Source: Providencia vermicola (GTDB taxonomy: Bacteria; Pseudomonadota; Gammaproteobacteria; Enterobacterales; Enterobacteriaceae). Taken from it: DNA of 64,000 bases. The stretch spans positions 124,001 through 188,000 of the forward strand of contig NZ_JAGSPI010000001.1 in the NCBI RefSeq assembly GCF_020381325.1, given 5' to 3'. The notes under the pieces are model-generated. The model saw only the letters and a program-made list of their open reading frames with translations. It was not told the origin of the DNA and made no database searches. The position numbers and the translations under genes are program-made. Below, piece after piece: positions 38,130-46,023 of the stretch (its first letter is position 1; each line of letters begins with the position of its first letter).

Positions 38130-38522
38130 ATGGCCGCTAAAGATCTTAGTTTTCTGGTTGTTGATGATTTTTCTACCATGCGTCGTATCGTCCGTAACTT
38201 ATTAAAAGAGCTCGGGTTTAGCAAAATAGAAGAAGCAGAAGACGGCGTTGATGCATTAGAAAAAATCCGTGCGGGTAACATCGACTTTGTGGTTGCAGAT
38301 TGGAATATGCCAAATATGGATGGTTTAGAACTGCTTAAAACCATTCGTGGCGATGATGCACTTAAGCATATCCCTGTTTTGATGGTAACGGCGGAAGCGA
38401 AAAAAGAAAACATCATTGCTGCTGCACAAGCAGGGGCAAGTGGTTATGTGGTTAAACCGTTCACTGCCGCTATCTTAGAAGAAAAACTGAATAAAGTATT
38501 TGAAAAAATGGGACTGCAATAA
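38130..38522 (+). CDS. cheY: Chemotaxis response regulator CheY
   Basis: The ATG at 38130 ([20 protein letters not shown]) gives 130 residues. The phospho-acceptor is Asp57 in [12 protein letters not shown], with the acid pair Asp12-Asp13, Thr in [10 protein letters not shown] and Lys in GYVVKPFT. Phospho-CheY binds FliM and changes the rotation sense. GGAG lies before the start. Confidence 0.96.
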   Translation: MAAKDLSFLVVDDFSTMRRIVRNLLKELGFSKIEEAEDGVDALEKIRAGNIDFVVADWNMPNMDGLELLKTIRGDDALKHIPVLMVTAEAKKENIIAAAQAGASGYVVKPFTAAILEEKLNKVFEKMGLQ

Positions 38523-38546
38523 TAGTGAGTGCCAAAGGAGATTTTC

Positions 38547-39185
38547 ATGACTGAGCAAGTGGGTATGGAAGGTATTCGCAATGGTAATGATGATTTAAAA
38601 CAAGTCATTACACGCATTGGTACGCTGATGAGAACCTTGCGTGAAAGTATGCGCGAATTGGGGTTAGAAAAAAGTGTCCAACAGGCTGTTGCAAGCATTC
38701 CAGATGGGAAAGACAGACTGCGTTATATCGCGCAAATGACGGCGCAAGCGGCAGAAAAAACCTTAAATGGCATTGATGTCATCAAACCACTGCAAGTGGA
38801 TATGAATAAAAATGCGCAGGCGTTGCAACAGCAATGGCAAGAAACAGCGACTGGTGCGGTTCCTACACAATTGCGTGAGTCAACAGAAGCTTTTTTAGGG
38901 CAAGTGATTCAAGACAGCGAAACCACTAAGGCTGAATTACTGGAAATCATGATGGCGCAAGATTTTCAGGACTTAACAGGGCAAGTCATCAAAAAAATGA
39001 TGGAAGTGGTTGAAGAAGCGGAGAAACAACTGCTGGCATTGTTAATGGAAAATACGCCACCTGAAATGCGTGCGAAAACACAAAACGAAAGTTTACTCAA
39101 TGGCCCGCAAATCAATAAAGAAGGCGTTAATGTGATGGCATCACAGTCACAAGTTGATGACCTACTTGATGAACTTGGTTTTTAG
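38547..39185 (+). CDS. cheZ: CheY-phosphate phosphatase CheZ
   Basis: The ATG at 38547 follows AAAGGAG and gives 212 residues (E. coli 214). The long helical hairpin contains the catalytic Gln in MMAQDFQDLTGQVIKKMMEV. The C-terminal CheY-binding peptide is SQVDDLLDELGF. It ends the che operon; a hairpin follows. Confidence 0.95.
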   Translation: MTEQVGMEGIRNGNDDLKQVITRIGTLMRTLRESMRELGLEKSVQQAVASIPDGKDRLRYIAQMTAQAAEKTLNGIDVIKPLQVDMNKNAQALQQQWQETATGAVPTQLRESTEAFLGQVIQDSETTKAELLEIMMAQDFQDLTGQVIKKMMEVVEEAEKQLLALLMENTPPEMRAKTQNESLLNGPQINKEGVNVMASQSQVDDLLDELGF

Positions 39186-39213
39186 GTTATTACGATAACC
39201 TGACCGTTTTTTA
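39184..39213 (+). terminator. cheZ hairpin terminator
   Basis: AGGTTAT/ATAACCT (39184-39190 with 39195-39201, TACG loop) is followed after five bases by six T residues. A second stem, AGCTAC/GTAGCT (39217-39222 with 39243-39248), follows. Confidence 0.6.
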
Positions 39214-39298
39214 TGGAGCTACATTAGTTGATAACGATTAACGTAGCTTCATATTATCCATTTCAATTAGTTAGCTTACTGTGATCGAGTGTGCTCAG

Positions 39299-39598
39299 AT
39301 GATAAATAATGATTTGATTTCTACTTTGATAAATGATGAAACAGGGGAAAGGCGAGAAGAACTTGACCAAGAAACCGCTTGCCTTGAATTAGAAATGCGC
39401 AAAGCGTTAATTAGCCAGTTGCGTATGGCTCGCCTTGCTAATAATTTCACGCAAGTTGAAATTGCTGAAAAAATGCAAACACAAAAGCAAAATATTTCCC
39501 GTTTAGAAAAAGGGCAGTTTGACCCTAAACTCGGTACATTACTCAAATATGCGCAAGCTGTTGGCATGAAAATTACGTTAAACCCAATGGCTAAATAA
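39299..39598 (+). CDS. XRE-family helix-turn-helix protein
   Basis: From the ATG at 39299 the protein has 99 residues, ending in a helix-turn-helix LRMARLANNFTQVEIAEKMQ, then SRLEKGQFDPKLGTLLKYAQ. An in-frame GTG at 39281 would add six residues. The architecture, a short helical N-terminus then a C-terminal HTH, resembles HigA-type antitoxins and small regulators. No toxin frame is visible beside it. It lies in the accessory insert between cheZ and flhB, converging on the next gene. Confidence 0.8.
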   Translation: MINNDLISTLINDETGERREELDQETACLELEMRKALISQLRMARLANNFTQVEIAEKMQTQKQNISRLEKGQFDPKLGTLLKYAQAVGMKITLNPMAK

Positions 39599-39605
39599 TA
39601 TTGTG

Positions 39606-40163
39606 CTAATCATGTTGGTAGACGGCAATAATTTTACTACCTAATGCGTGCTCAAATTGGGCAATAAAATCATCGCTAATATCCCAATTATGAAAGCTAA
39701 AACCTAGGTTACCAAAGGCCCATTGAGGGTTAAATTGCCAACCGAAAAGCGGTGAATGAAAATTGCATTGAAAGCAGGATAAGTCTTCGTTTTTTCCTTC
39801 ATACCAATCAGAAACGGCATCACTCCATGCATGACTGTGTTCTGTTTGTTCATTGCCGCATTGTGGGCAGTAAATGCCAATCCCATTGCCGCCTGCGTGA
39901 AAAACAGTACGTTCTGTGACAATGGATAGGGTATTTTTTAATTGGTCTTCAGGCAGTTGGGTGGGAACAATATTGCCATCAATAACGTACAATATGGGCT
40001 CTTTATAAGCTGGCATTGGGCGATAAATCACTTCACCATATTCAATTGCTTGGAAGCTAGGGTCGATGATGCCTTGTGTTTGTAGCCAATTGAGCATACG
40101 AGCGGCTTCTTTTGGTGCATCTTCAAGTGTGATATCGGGGGCGACTAGGTGGCAAGTATCCAT
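39606..40163 (-). CDS. Hypothetical protein with two CxxC zinc knuckles
   Basis: I do not recognise this 185-residue protein. It has no signal peptide or membrane span. Cys99-Cys102 (YCPQCGNEQ) and Cys130-Cys133 (SCFQCNF) look like a four-cysteine zinc ribbon, with Trp/His-rich sequence between and after (HSHAWSDAVSDWYEG). It starts 14 bp after the ccdB stop on the same strand behind AAGG, so it is probably co-transcribed with ccdAB. It might be an accessory toxin-antitoxin component or unrelated cargo; the sequence does not decide. Confidence 0.72.
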   Translation of the reverse strand: MDTCHLVAPDITLEDAPKEAARMLNWLQTQGIIDPSFQAIEYGEVIYRPMPAYKEPILYVIDGNIVPTQLPEDQLKNTLSIVTERTVFHAGGNGIGIYCPQCGNEQTEHSHAWSDAVSDWYEGKNEDLSCFQCNFHSPLFGWQFNPQWAFGNLGFSFHNWDISDDFIAQFEHALGSKIIAVYQHD

Positions 40164-40177
40164 AAGAACCTTATTAA

Positions 40178-40486
40178 TTAGAACCCATCAATGAGTAGGT
40201 CAATGGCTTTTTTGATACGTTCTCTTTCATCACTTAAATTTTTGATTTCTTTACCTAATAGTGATTTCGGTACAGCAGACATTAAGTGTGTCATTAAAAT
40301 ATAGTCATGGTCAAGAATCGAAAGGCACGGGGTGAGTTTATCAGGTATTGGCTGATGTAATAAATCGCTATCATATAAAGGGATGACCAATCGAGTATTC
40401 AGAATATCAATAATATCACTTTGAATATCAACTAAGTAGGGAGCACGAATGGCATCGCCTTTATTTTGATAGAGATGGTACTGCAT
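40178..40486 (-). CDS. ccdB: CcdB-family gyrase toxin
   Basis: The 102-residue protein aligns with CcdB: MQYHLYQNKGDAIRAPYLVD, VDIQSDIIDILNTRLVIPL, then MTHLMSAVPKSLLGKEIKNL. CcdB poisons DNA gyrase by trapping the cleavage complex. The C-terminus is DGF, where F-plasmid CcdB has WGI residues needed for killing; chromosomal homologues such as that of E. coli O157 end in DGI. Its start overlaps the ccdA stop by one base. Toxicity cannot be judged from sequence. Confidence 0.9.
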   Translation of the reverse strand: MQYHLYQNKGDAIRAPYLVDIQSDIIDILNTRLVIPLYDSDLLHQPIPDKLTPCLSILDHDYILMTHLMSAVPKSLLGKEIKNLSDERERIKKAIDLLIDGF

Positions 40487-40728
40487 TAAAATTCCTTGTA
40501 TTTGTCTGAGAGCAGCCCGTGCTCTTCGCTGATCCTATTGAGTTCATTGAAACCCGCGATGTTTTTTTCTTTCCACTTTATGGCTTCCACTTTTTTTAAT
40601 TCTTCGGCTAATGCTTTACATAAGATGGCCGATAAGTTTAATTTCGCTTGTTTGGCTTGCTCATATAGCTCGGGTGTCACGGTTACACTCACTGTTTTTT
40701 TAATCCTATGTGTTGTCAGATTGCTCAT
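40486..40728 (-). CDS. ccdA: CcdA-family antitoxin
   Basis: The ATG at 40728 (MSNLTTHRIKKTVSVTVTPE) follows AAGGAAC and gives 80 residues. The N-terminal ribbon-helix-helix (KTVSVTVTPELYEQAKQAKL) binds the operator. The C-terminal flexible tail (IAGFNELNRISEEHGLLSDK) matches the CcdB-neutralising region of CcdA. An ATG at 40746 in the same frame is less likely because it has no ribosome site. Confidence 0.9.
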   Translation of the reverse strand: MSNLTTHRIKKTVSVTVTPELYEQAKQAKLNLSAILCKALAEELKKVEAIKWKEKNIAGFNELNRISEEHGLLSDKYKEF

Positions 40729-40741
40729 GATAAGTTCCTTA

Positions 40742-40763
40742 TACACGTGTATTCACCCGTGTA
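40742..40763. promoter_or_regulatory. Candidate ccd operator
   Basis: TACACG (40742-40747) and CGTGTA (40758-40763) form an inverted repeat with a 10-bp spacer, and ACACGTGT (40743-40750) is itself palindromic. It lies 14 bp before ccdA, where CcdA-CcdB complexes normally autorepress. Confidence 0.55.
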
Positions 40764-40813
40764 AGCTATCACAGTTTCGTGTGAATATGGATATATTATC
40801 GCCATTTTTTCTC

Positions 40814-40856
40814 TGTGCGAGAAAAATAGGATTACCCGTTTTTTATTTGCCAAGCG
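40814..40856 (+). promoter_or_regulatory. Possible FlhD4C2 site upstream of flhB
   Basis: A TGCGAGAAAAATAGG segment (around 40816-40830), then about 10 bp and TTTATTTGCCAAG resemble degenerate halves of the FlhD4C2 consensus. flhB is normally a class II gene, so a site is expected near here, but the match is weak. Confidence 0.3.
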
Positions 40857-40991
40857 CTTCGCCAAATTGCTGTCTTCTTGTGCAATAGGCAAATAACCCC
40901 CTCGAACAGCGTCTATTTTCCACCATTGATTTTTTTACACTCTGTCATGCTATAGCGATAACTCGTATTTTCGCTAAATTTTGGAACCACG

Positions 40992-42143
40992 GTGTCCGAC
41001 GAGAGTGATGTAGAAAAAACAGAAGAGCCCACCCCCCATAAAAAGCAGAAAGCCAAAGATGATGGGCAAATCGTTCGTTCAAAGGAACTTAGCTCGCTAA
41101 TGATGATGTTGGCGGGCATCAGTTTGCTTTGGTTAAGCGGGGGGCACCTTGCGGTACAACTTCGCCAAATTGCCCGCCAAGGCTTTATTTTTGATGGCCA
41201 TTATTTGCAAAATACAGGCTTAATGATCAGCTACTTAGGGCGTGTGGTGAGTGAGGCGTTATTTGCATTATTGCCTGTTATTGGCGGTTTAGCGCTCGTC
41301 GGGATTTCCGCGTCGTCTTTAGTGGGCGGGTTAGTGTTTAACAGTAAATTGATTAAATTCGATTTAAAAAAGCTCAATCCAATTAAAGGGCTAAAACGTA
41401 TTTTTTCAATGAATGCCTTATCGGAATTGTTCAAGGCAATTTTGAAATCATTGTTTGTTGGGTTGGGGGCATTTATTTTTTTATGGCAAAGCTGGCCTTC
41501 ATTGCTGCATTTAGTGATGGAGTCACCGGTTACCGCACTGAGTAATGCCCTGCAAAAAGTGATTTTTGCGGGGTATTTGATTGTGTTTTTGCTGATCCCA
41601 ATGGTGGCATTTGACGTGTTTTATCAATTTCGCTCTCATTTGAAGAAATTGCGTATGAGCCGCCAAGAAATTAAAGATGAGTTTAAGCAGCAAGAGGGTG
41701 ACCCACATATTAAAGCGAAAATCCGCCAACAACAGCGGGCGATAGCGCGAAATCGCATGATGGCGGATGTGCCACTTGCCGATGTGATAGTGACTAACCC
41801 TACGCACTATGCAGTGGCGCTGAAATATGATGATAAACGTATGGGGGCACCAAAAGTATTGGCGAAAGGCGCGGGGGTGATAGCGCAGCGCATTAAGGAA
41901 ATTGGTGAAGAACACCGAATATTACAATTAGAAGCACCGCCGCTTGCAAGGGCGTTATATCGTCATGCAGAGATAGGGCAAAGCATCCCTGTCGCGTTAT
42001 ATGCGGCGGTTGCGGAAGTTTTAGCATGGGTTTACCAACTGCGCCGTTGGCGTCGTGAAGGTGGGCTCAGACCAAAAAAACCGAAAAATTTACCAGTGCC
42101 ACCGACGCTGGACTTTGCTGGAGATAACAATCGCGATGGCTAA
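40992..42143 (+). CDS. flhB: Flagellar export substrate-specificity switch FlhB
   Basis: The 383-residue protein (E. coli 382) starts at GTG 40992 as MSDESDVEKTEEPTPHKKQK. Four membrane spans lie in the first half. The cytoplasmic domain has the conserved autocleavage motif NPTHY (about residue 269) in a VIVTNPTHYAVALKYD context, and LEAPPLARALYRHAEIGQ. It gates the switch from rod/hook to filament export. Its stop lies 8 bp inside flhA. Confidence 0.96.
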   Translation: MSDESDVEKTEEPTPHKKQKAKDDGQIVRSKELSSLMMMLAGISLLWLSGGHLAVQLRQIARQGFIFDGHYLQNTGLMISYLGRVVSEALFALLPVIGGLALVGISASSLVGGLVFNSKLIKFDLKKLNPIKGLKRIFSMNALSELFKAILKSLFVGLGAFIFLWQSWPSLLHLVMESPVTALSNALQKVIFAGYLIVFLLIPMVAFDVFYQFRSHLKKLRMSRQEIKDEFKQQEGDPHIKAKIRQQQRAIARNRMMADVPLADVIVTNPTHYAVALKYDDKRMGAPKVLAKGAGVIAQRIKEIGEEHRILQLEAPPLARALYRHAEIGQSIPVALYAAVAEVLAWVYQLRRWRREGGLRPKKPKNLPVPPTLDFAGDNNRDG

Positions 42144-44235
42144 TTTGGCTGCACTTTTAAAATTGCCGAAAAACTTACAAGGAACGCAGTGGCAAATACT
42201 CGCGGGTCCAGTTCTAATCTTATTGATTTTGTCGATGATGGTATTGCCATTACCCGCATTTTTATTGGATTTACTGTTTACCTTTAATATTGCGCTTTCT
42301 ATCATGGTGTTATTGGTGGCGATGTTCACCAAGCGAACCCTCGATTTTGCTGCATTTCCAACCATCTTGCTATTTGCCACGTTATTACGCCTATCGTTGA
42401 ATATCGCATCAACACGAATTATTTTGCTGGATGGGCATACAGGGCCTGACGCCGCAGGTCGAGTCGTTGAGGCATTCGGTCACTTTTTAGTGGGCGGCAA
42501 CTTTGCCATTGGTATCGTAGTCTTTATCATTTTGGTTTTAATTAACTTTATGGTTATCACCAAAGGGGCGGGGCGTATCGCCGAAGTGGGTGCTCGCTTT
42601 GTGTTAGACGGAATGCCCGGTAAGCAGATGGCTATCGATGCTGACCTCAATGCAGGGATCATCAATGATGATGAAGCCAAAAAACGTCGTGCAGAAGTGA
42701 CGCAAGAAGCGGATTTTTACGGTTCGATGGACGGTGCCAGTAAATTCGTACGTGGCGATGCTATCGCGGGGATCATGATTATGGTGATCAACGTGGTCGG
42801 CGGGTTAATCGTTGGTGTAGGTCAACACAATATGTCGCTGGGGGATGCCACGAGCGCCTACACTTTGCTGACAATCGGTGATGGCCTTGTTGCTCAAATT
42901 CCTGCGTTGATTATCTCCACAGCAGCAGGGGTTATCGTGACCCGTGTTGCGACGGATGAAGACGTCGGTGAGCAGATGGTTAACCAACTGTTTAATAACC
43001 CGCGTGTTATGTGGCTGAGTGCAGGTGTTTTGGGGTTGATAGGTCTGATCCCAGGGATGCCAAACTTTGTCTTCTTATTATTTACAGCGGCACTTGCGGG
43101 ATTAGGTTGGTATTTAGTGCGTAAATCTCAACAACCAGAAAGTGCAAAGGGAGATAATAACCAAGCACAACATTTCCAAGAGGCCAACAAGGTGGTAGAA
43201 GCTACATGGGATGATGTGCAATTAGAAGACTTATTGGCAATGGAGGTGGGCTACCGTTTGATCCCACTTGTGGATAACGACCAGCAAGGTGAATTATTAG
43301 GCCGTCTGCGAGGATTGCGTAAAAAATTCGCCCAAGAAGTCGGTTACTTACCGCCAGTCGTCCACATTTGTGACAATTTAGCGCTTTCCCCTTGTGAGTA
43401 CCGTATTTTAATTAAAGGTGCAGAGGTAGGACGCGGCGAAGCGCAACCAGGGCGTAGTTTAGCCATTGATCCTGGTAATGCCGCGGGGACGTTACAAGGG
43501 GATGCAACAAGAGAGCCCGCTTTTGGTTTACCTGCAGTTTGGATTGATGACGATTTACGGGAAGAAGCGCAAATCCAAGGTTATACCGTGGTTTCAGCAA
43601 GTACGGCGGTTGCAACACATTTCAACCAAATTTTACTGCAAAACTCGAGCACATTATTTGGCCGCCAAGAAGCGCAAATGCTGTATGACCGAGTGAAAAA
43701 AGAGATGCCGAAACTGGCAGATGATCTGATCCCTGACACGATTTCATTAACGATTTTGCATCGTGTTTTGCAAAATTTATTAATGGAAGATGTGGTGATC
43801 CGCGATATGCGTACCATCATTGAAACGTTAGCGGAAATGGCAGGGGAAAATGGTGAGCAAAAAGATACTGATTACCTCACATCACAAGTTCGTATTGCAC
43901 TAGGCCGTGCGATTACTCAGCAATGGTTTGGTAATGCGGAAGAAATTCAAGTGATTGGGTTAGATGCTGGACTGGAACAAATTCTTCTGCAAGCGGCGAA
44001 AAATGGCGGTGGATTAGAGCCAAACCTTGCGCAGTTTATCCAAACGCAAGCGGAGCAAGCGGTTTCTCACCAAGAGGCGATGGGGGCGCCTAATGTCTTG
44101 TTAGTGAACCATGCGTTGCGGGTAATTCTTTCGCGCTTTTTGCGCCGCAGCTTGCCACAATTGGTGGTGATGTCGAATTTAGAAATGACAGATCACCGTA
44201 AAATTAGAATGACGTCAATGATTAGTGGTAGTTGA
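42136..44235 (+). CDS. flhA: Flagellar export gate protein FlhA
   Basis: The ATG at 42136 (MANLAALLKLPKNLQGTQWQ) gives 699 residues (E. coli 692). Eight membrane spans lie in the first ~330 residues, with the FHIPEP signature region as LDGMPGKQMAIDADLNAGII. A long cytoplasmic chaperone/substrate-docking domain follows. It forms the nonameric export gate ring. It overlaps flhB. The usual third gene flhE is not present downstream; a terminator follows. Confidence 0.96.
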   Translation: MANLAALLKLPKNLQGTQWQILAGPVLILLILSMMVLPLPAFLLDLLFTFNIALSIMVLLVAMFTKRTLDFAAFPTILLFATLLRLSLNIASTRIILLDGHTGPDAAGRVVEAFGHFLVGGNFAIGIVVFIILVLINFMVITKGAGRIAEVGARFVLDGMPGKQMAIDADLNAGIINDDEAKKRRAEVTQEADFYGSMDGASKFVRGDAIAGIMIMVINVVGGLIVGVGQHNMSLGDATSAYTLLTIGDGLVAQIPALIISTAAGVIVTRVATDEDVGEQMVNQLFNNPRVMWLSAGVLGLIGLIPGMPNFVFLLFTAALAGLGWYLVRKSQQPESAKGDNNQAQHFQEANKVVEATWDDVQLEDLLAMEVGYRLIPLVDNDQQGELLGRLRGLRKKFAQEVGYLPPVVHICDNLALSPCEYRILIKGAEVGRGEAQPGRSLAIDPGNAAGTLQGDATREPAFGLPAVWIDDDLREEAQIQGYTVVSASTAVATHFNQILLQNSSTLFGRQEAQMLYDRVKKEMPKLADDLIPDTISLTILHRVLQNLLMEDVVIRDMRTIIETLAEMAGENGEQKDTDYLTSQVRIALGRAITQQWFGNAEEIQVIGLDAGLEQILLQAAKNGGGLEPNLAQFIQTQAEQAVSHQEAMGAPNVLLVNHALRVILSRFLRRSLPQLVVMSNLEMTDHRKIRMTSMISGS

Positions 44236-44280
44236 TAAGAAGCTCTATTCGCCAAGGCTAATTACGAAGATGTTGAGATA

Positions 44281-44320
44281 AAAGGAGCGGGTCGATTCCT
44301 ATCAAGCCGCTCCTTTTTTT
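44281..44320 (+). terminator. flhBA terminator
   Basis: A perfect 10-bp stem AAAGGAGCGG/CCGCTCCTTT (44281-44290 with 44307-44316) with a 16-nt loop is followed by a T-run. Confidence 0.88.
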
Positions 44321-44379
44321 GTATACCTCATACGGAGAGTTTAACCTGAATTCGGATTTACTCTTATTCAAACTATGGT

Positions 44380-44401
44380 AATTTTTACTATAGTAAAAAT
44401 T
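44380..44401. promoter_or_regulatory. Perfect 22-bp palindrome ahead of the relE-like/HTH pair
   Basis: Arms AATTTTTACTA and TAGTAAAAATT abut with no spacer at 44380-44401. It includes TATAGT, usable as a -10 element. It is the likely autoregulatory operator of the toxin-antitoxin pair that starts 9 bp later. Confidence 0.7.
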
Positions 44402-44410
44402 ATGGGGGCA

Positions 44411-44717
44411 ATGGATGTGTTTGCAGGCCAATATGAAGCCCATCTTGGTGGTGGCGTTATCAAAAAGCGTTTGCCACTACAAGGAAAAGGTAAAAGCGGA
44501 GGCGTTAGAATACTTATTTTTTATAAGCAGGGGGCGGCACTTATTTTTTGCTGACGCTTGGCTGAAATCGCGTTTAAATGCAAAAGGAACTAAAGAAATT
44601 GAGGACGATACCCTCGAATCTTATAAAGATATCGCGAAGGTACTTTTGCAATTAGATGATGAAAAAATAATGAAAATGCTAAACGCTAACCTGTTAGTGG
44701 AGGTTAATTATGAATAA
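44411..44717 (+). pseudogene. Frameshifted RelE-like toxin (PF06296-type, HigB-like)
   Basis: From the ATG at 44411 one frame reads GQYEAHLGGGVIKKRLPLQG, then KGKSGGVRILIFYKQGAALIF, the core of the RelE-like toxin family. It then meets TGA at 44551-44553. The +1 frame continues with FFADAWLKSRLNAKGTKEIE and LESYKDIAKVLLQLDDEKIM to 44717, which is the family's C-terminal half. The switch falls in a run of six T (44544-44549); removing one T or adding two restores a single frame. The N-terminus also looks shorter than usual (an ATG at 44375 could extend it). Probably inactive, or a sequencing error in the homopolymer. Confidence 0.8.
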
Positions 44718-45030
44718 TAAAATGAAAGAATTACTGCAATTTGCAGAAGACATGGAAGCGGTTGGTGTTACCGATGATAGTGCTGCACGGCGTATTGAAG
44801 CACGAATAAAAGCCAAAGAACTCAAAGCTAAATTTGCCCACCCTAAACCAATGACAGGGGAAGATATTAAGCGTATCCGTGAGCAAAATAATATCTCACA
44901 ATCTTCCCTTGCGCTTATCTTAAACATGACGAAAGAGAGTGTGTCTAAGTGGGAAAGAGGGGAGATTAAGCCTAATGGCGCGGCATTGAGGCTTCTCACA
45001 ATGATAGATGAGAGAATGTTTATTATTTAA
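44710..45030 (+). CDS. HTH antitoxin partner of the RelE-like toxin
   Basis: The 106-residue protein has a helical N-terminus with ARRIEARIKAKELKAKF and a C-terminal XRE helix-turn-helix (EDIKRIREQNNISQSSLALI, then MTKESVSKWERGEIKPNGAA). It overlaps the toxin remnant by 8 bp behind GGAGG and is intact. Such antitoxins bind their own promoter, here probably the palindrome at 44380-44401. Confidence 0.85.
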   Translation: MNNKMKELLQFAEDMEAVGVTDDSAARRIEARIKAKELKAKFAHPKPMTGEDIKRIREQNNISQSSLALILNMTKESVSKWERGEIKPNGAALRLLTMIDERMFII

Positions 45031-45061
45031 TTAATATTTTTTAAATAAACTATTCTGCAAA

Positions 45062-45502
45062 TTAAATCGAAATTTTCTTACCTAAAACAGGGCGTTTTGA
45101 TTCTAAGCCATCAGCACCATAGGTAGATTGGTTATTGTGTTTTTTGACAAAATTCAGGCGCTGAGTATTGAGCTCAATGTGTAATTGTAGCATTTGATGG
45201 TTACGATAATTTAGCTCTTTAAGATCTGTCGTTAACACTTTAATTGCTTCCCATAGACCAGCCAAGGCTGCATCGCTTTCGTAAGGCGCGGTGATTTCAG
45301 CCTGTGCCTCAAGCTGCAAGCGATGGGTTTCACCGTGGCCGATAGCCGCAACAAGAAAGCGTTTTTGCTCAGTCGTTTCTTGGAAGGGGGATGGCGGTAC
45401 ACGGTGATAACCTAATAAGATTTCTTCATTTTTCATCACGATTTGCAGTGATTGTAAATGGGAAAGTTGCTGCTCTAGCAATATCAGTAATTCATCAGTC
45501 AT
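45062..45502 (-). CDS. flgN: FlgK/FlgL export chaperone FlgN
   Basis: The 146-residue, all-helical protein has LLILLEQQLSHLQSLQIVMK at the N-terminus and a central ELNYRNHQMLQLHIELNTQR, typical of FlgN (E. coli 138). It delivers hook-filament junction proteins FlgK and FlgL to the export gate; both are encoded at the far end of this locus. It follows flgM by 9 bp on the minus strand. Confidence 0.88.
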   Translation of the reverse strand: MTDELLILLEQQLSHLQSLQIVMKNEEILLGYHRVPPSPFQETTEQKRFLVAAIGHGETHRLQLEAQAEITAPYESDAALAGLWEAIKVLTTDLKELNYRNHQMLQLHIELNTQRLNFVKKHNNQSTYGADGLESKRPVLGKKISI

Positions 45503-45511
45503 AACAGTTAT

Positions 45512-45814
45512 TTATTTCATCGATAACATACATTCGTGGGCATCGCGTAAAATGCCATCTGCAATTTTTTCCGCATCCATCGTTAGGGTGCCATCTTTGA
45601 TAGCTTGTTTAATTTTTTCAACTTTTGCGAGGTTGATATCAGAGGCTTGCGGTTGCAATAGTTTTTTTTGTAATTCGCTAGGCGCAAAAGTACTTTCTTT
45701 GACAGTGACATCAGCAGCAACTTTTTTATCGCGCATCGGGGCCGCCGCATCTTGCGGATCACGGTTTGTTACTTGAGTCAGCGCAGAAATTGCAGGGGTT
45801 TGCTCAATAGCCAT
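45512..45814 (-). CDS. flgM: Anti-sigma-28 factor FlgM
   Basis: The 100-residue protein (E. coli 97) has a disordered N-terminus and the sigma-binding C-terminal helices with NLAKVEKIKQAIKDGTLTMD and AEKIADGILRDAHE. It holds FliA inactive until exported through the finished hook. A consensus sigma-28 promoter lies 39 bp upstream in addition to read-through from flgA. Confidence 0.93.
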   Translation of the reverse strand: MAIEQTPAISALTQVTNRDPQDAAAPMRDKKVAADVTVKESTFAPSELQKKLLQPQASDINLAKVEKIKQAIKDGTLTMDAEKIADGILRDAHECMLSMK

Positions 45815-45852
45815 AATGTATTTTCCTATTCCCGATTTTTATCATATGTGAG

Positions 45853-45879
45853 TTATCGGCGTATTTTTGGGGATCTTTA
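45853..45879 (-). promoter_or_regulatory. Sigma-28 (FliA) promoter of flgMN
   Basis: On the minus strand TAAAGATC (45879-45872), an 11-bp spacer and a perfect GCCGATAA (45860-45853) match the FliA consensus. Its position 39 bp before flgM fits the known class III promoter of flgMN. Confidence 0.88.
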
Positions 45880-46023
45880 GTTTTTATAGTGTTACAAAAT
45901 ATTGCTTTTATTTGTCATATTCCAAATAACGTTCATTTTACTTTAAGGTAAACATTCATTTTCAGCCATTTTACGTTAAAAATGGACGCGTTATATTTCA
46001 AATGACTTCAGTCTTGATGGCAT

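Noticed and set aside
44415..44717. 100-codon frame (MCLQANMKPILVV...) as a complete protein
   Set aside because: Its first third is not family-like, while the other frame there encodes the RelE-type core; it is better read as a frameshifted gene.
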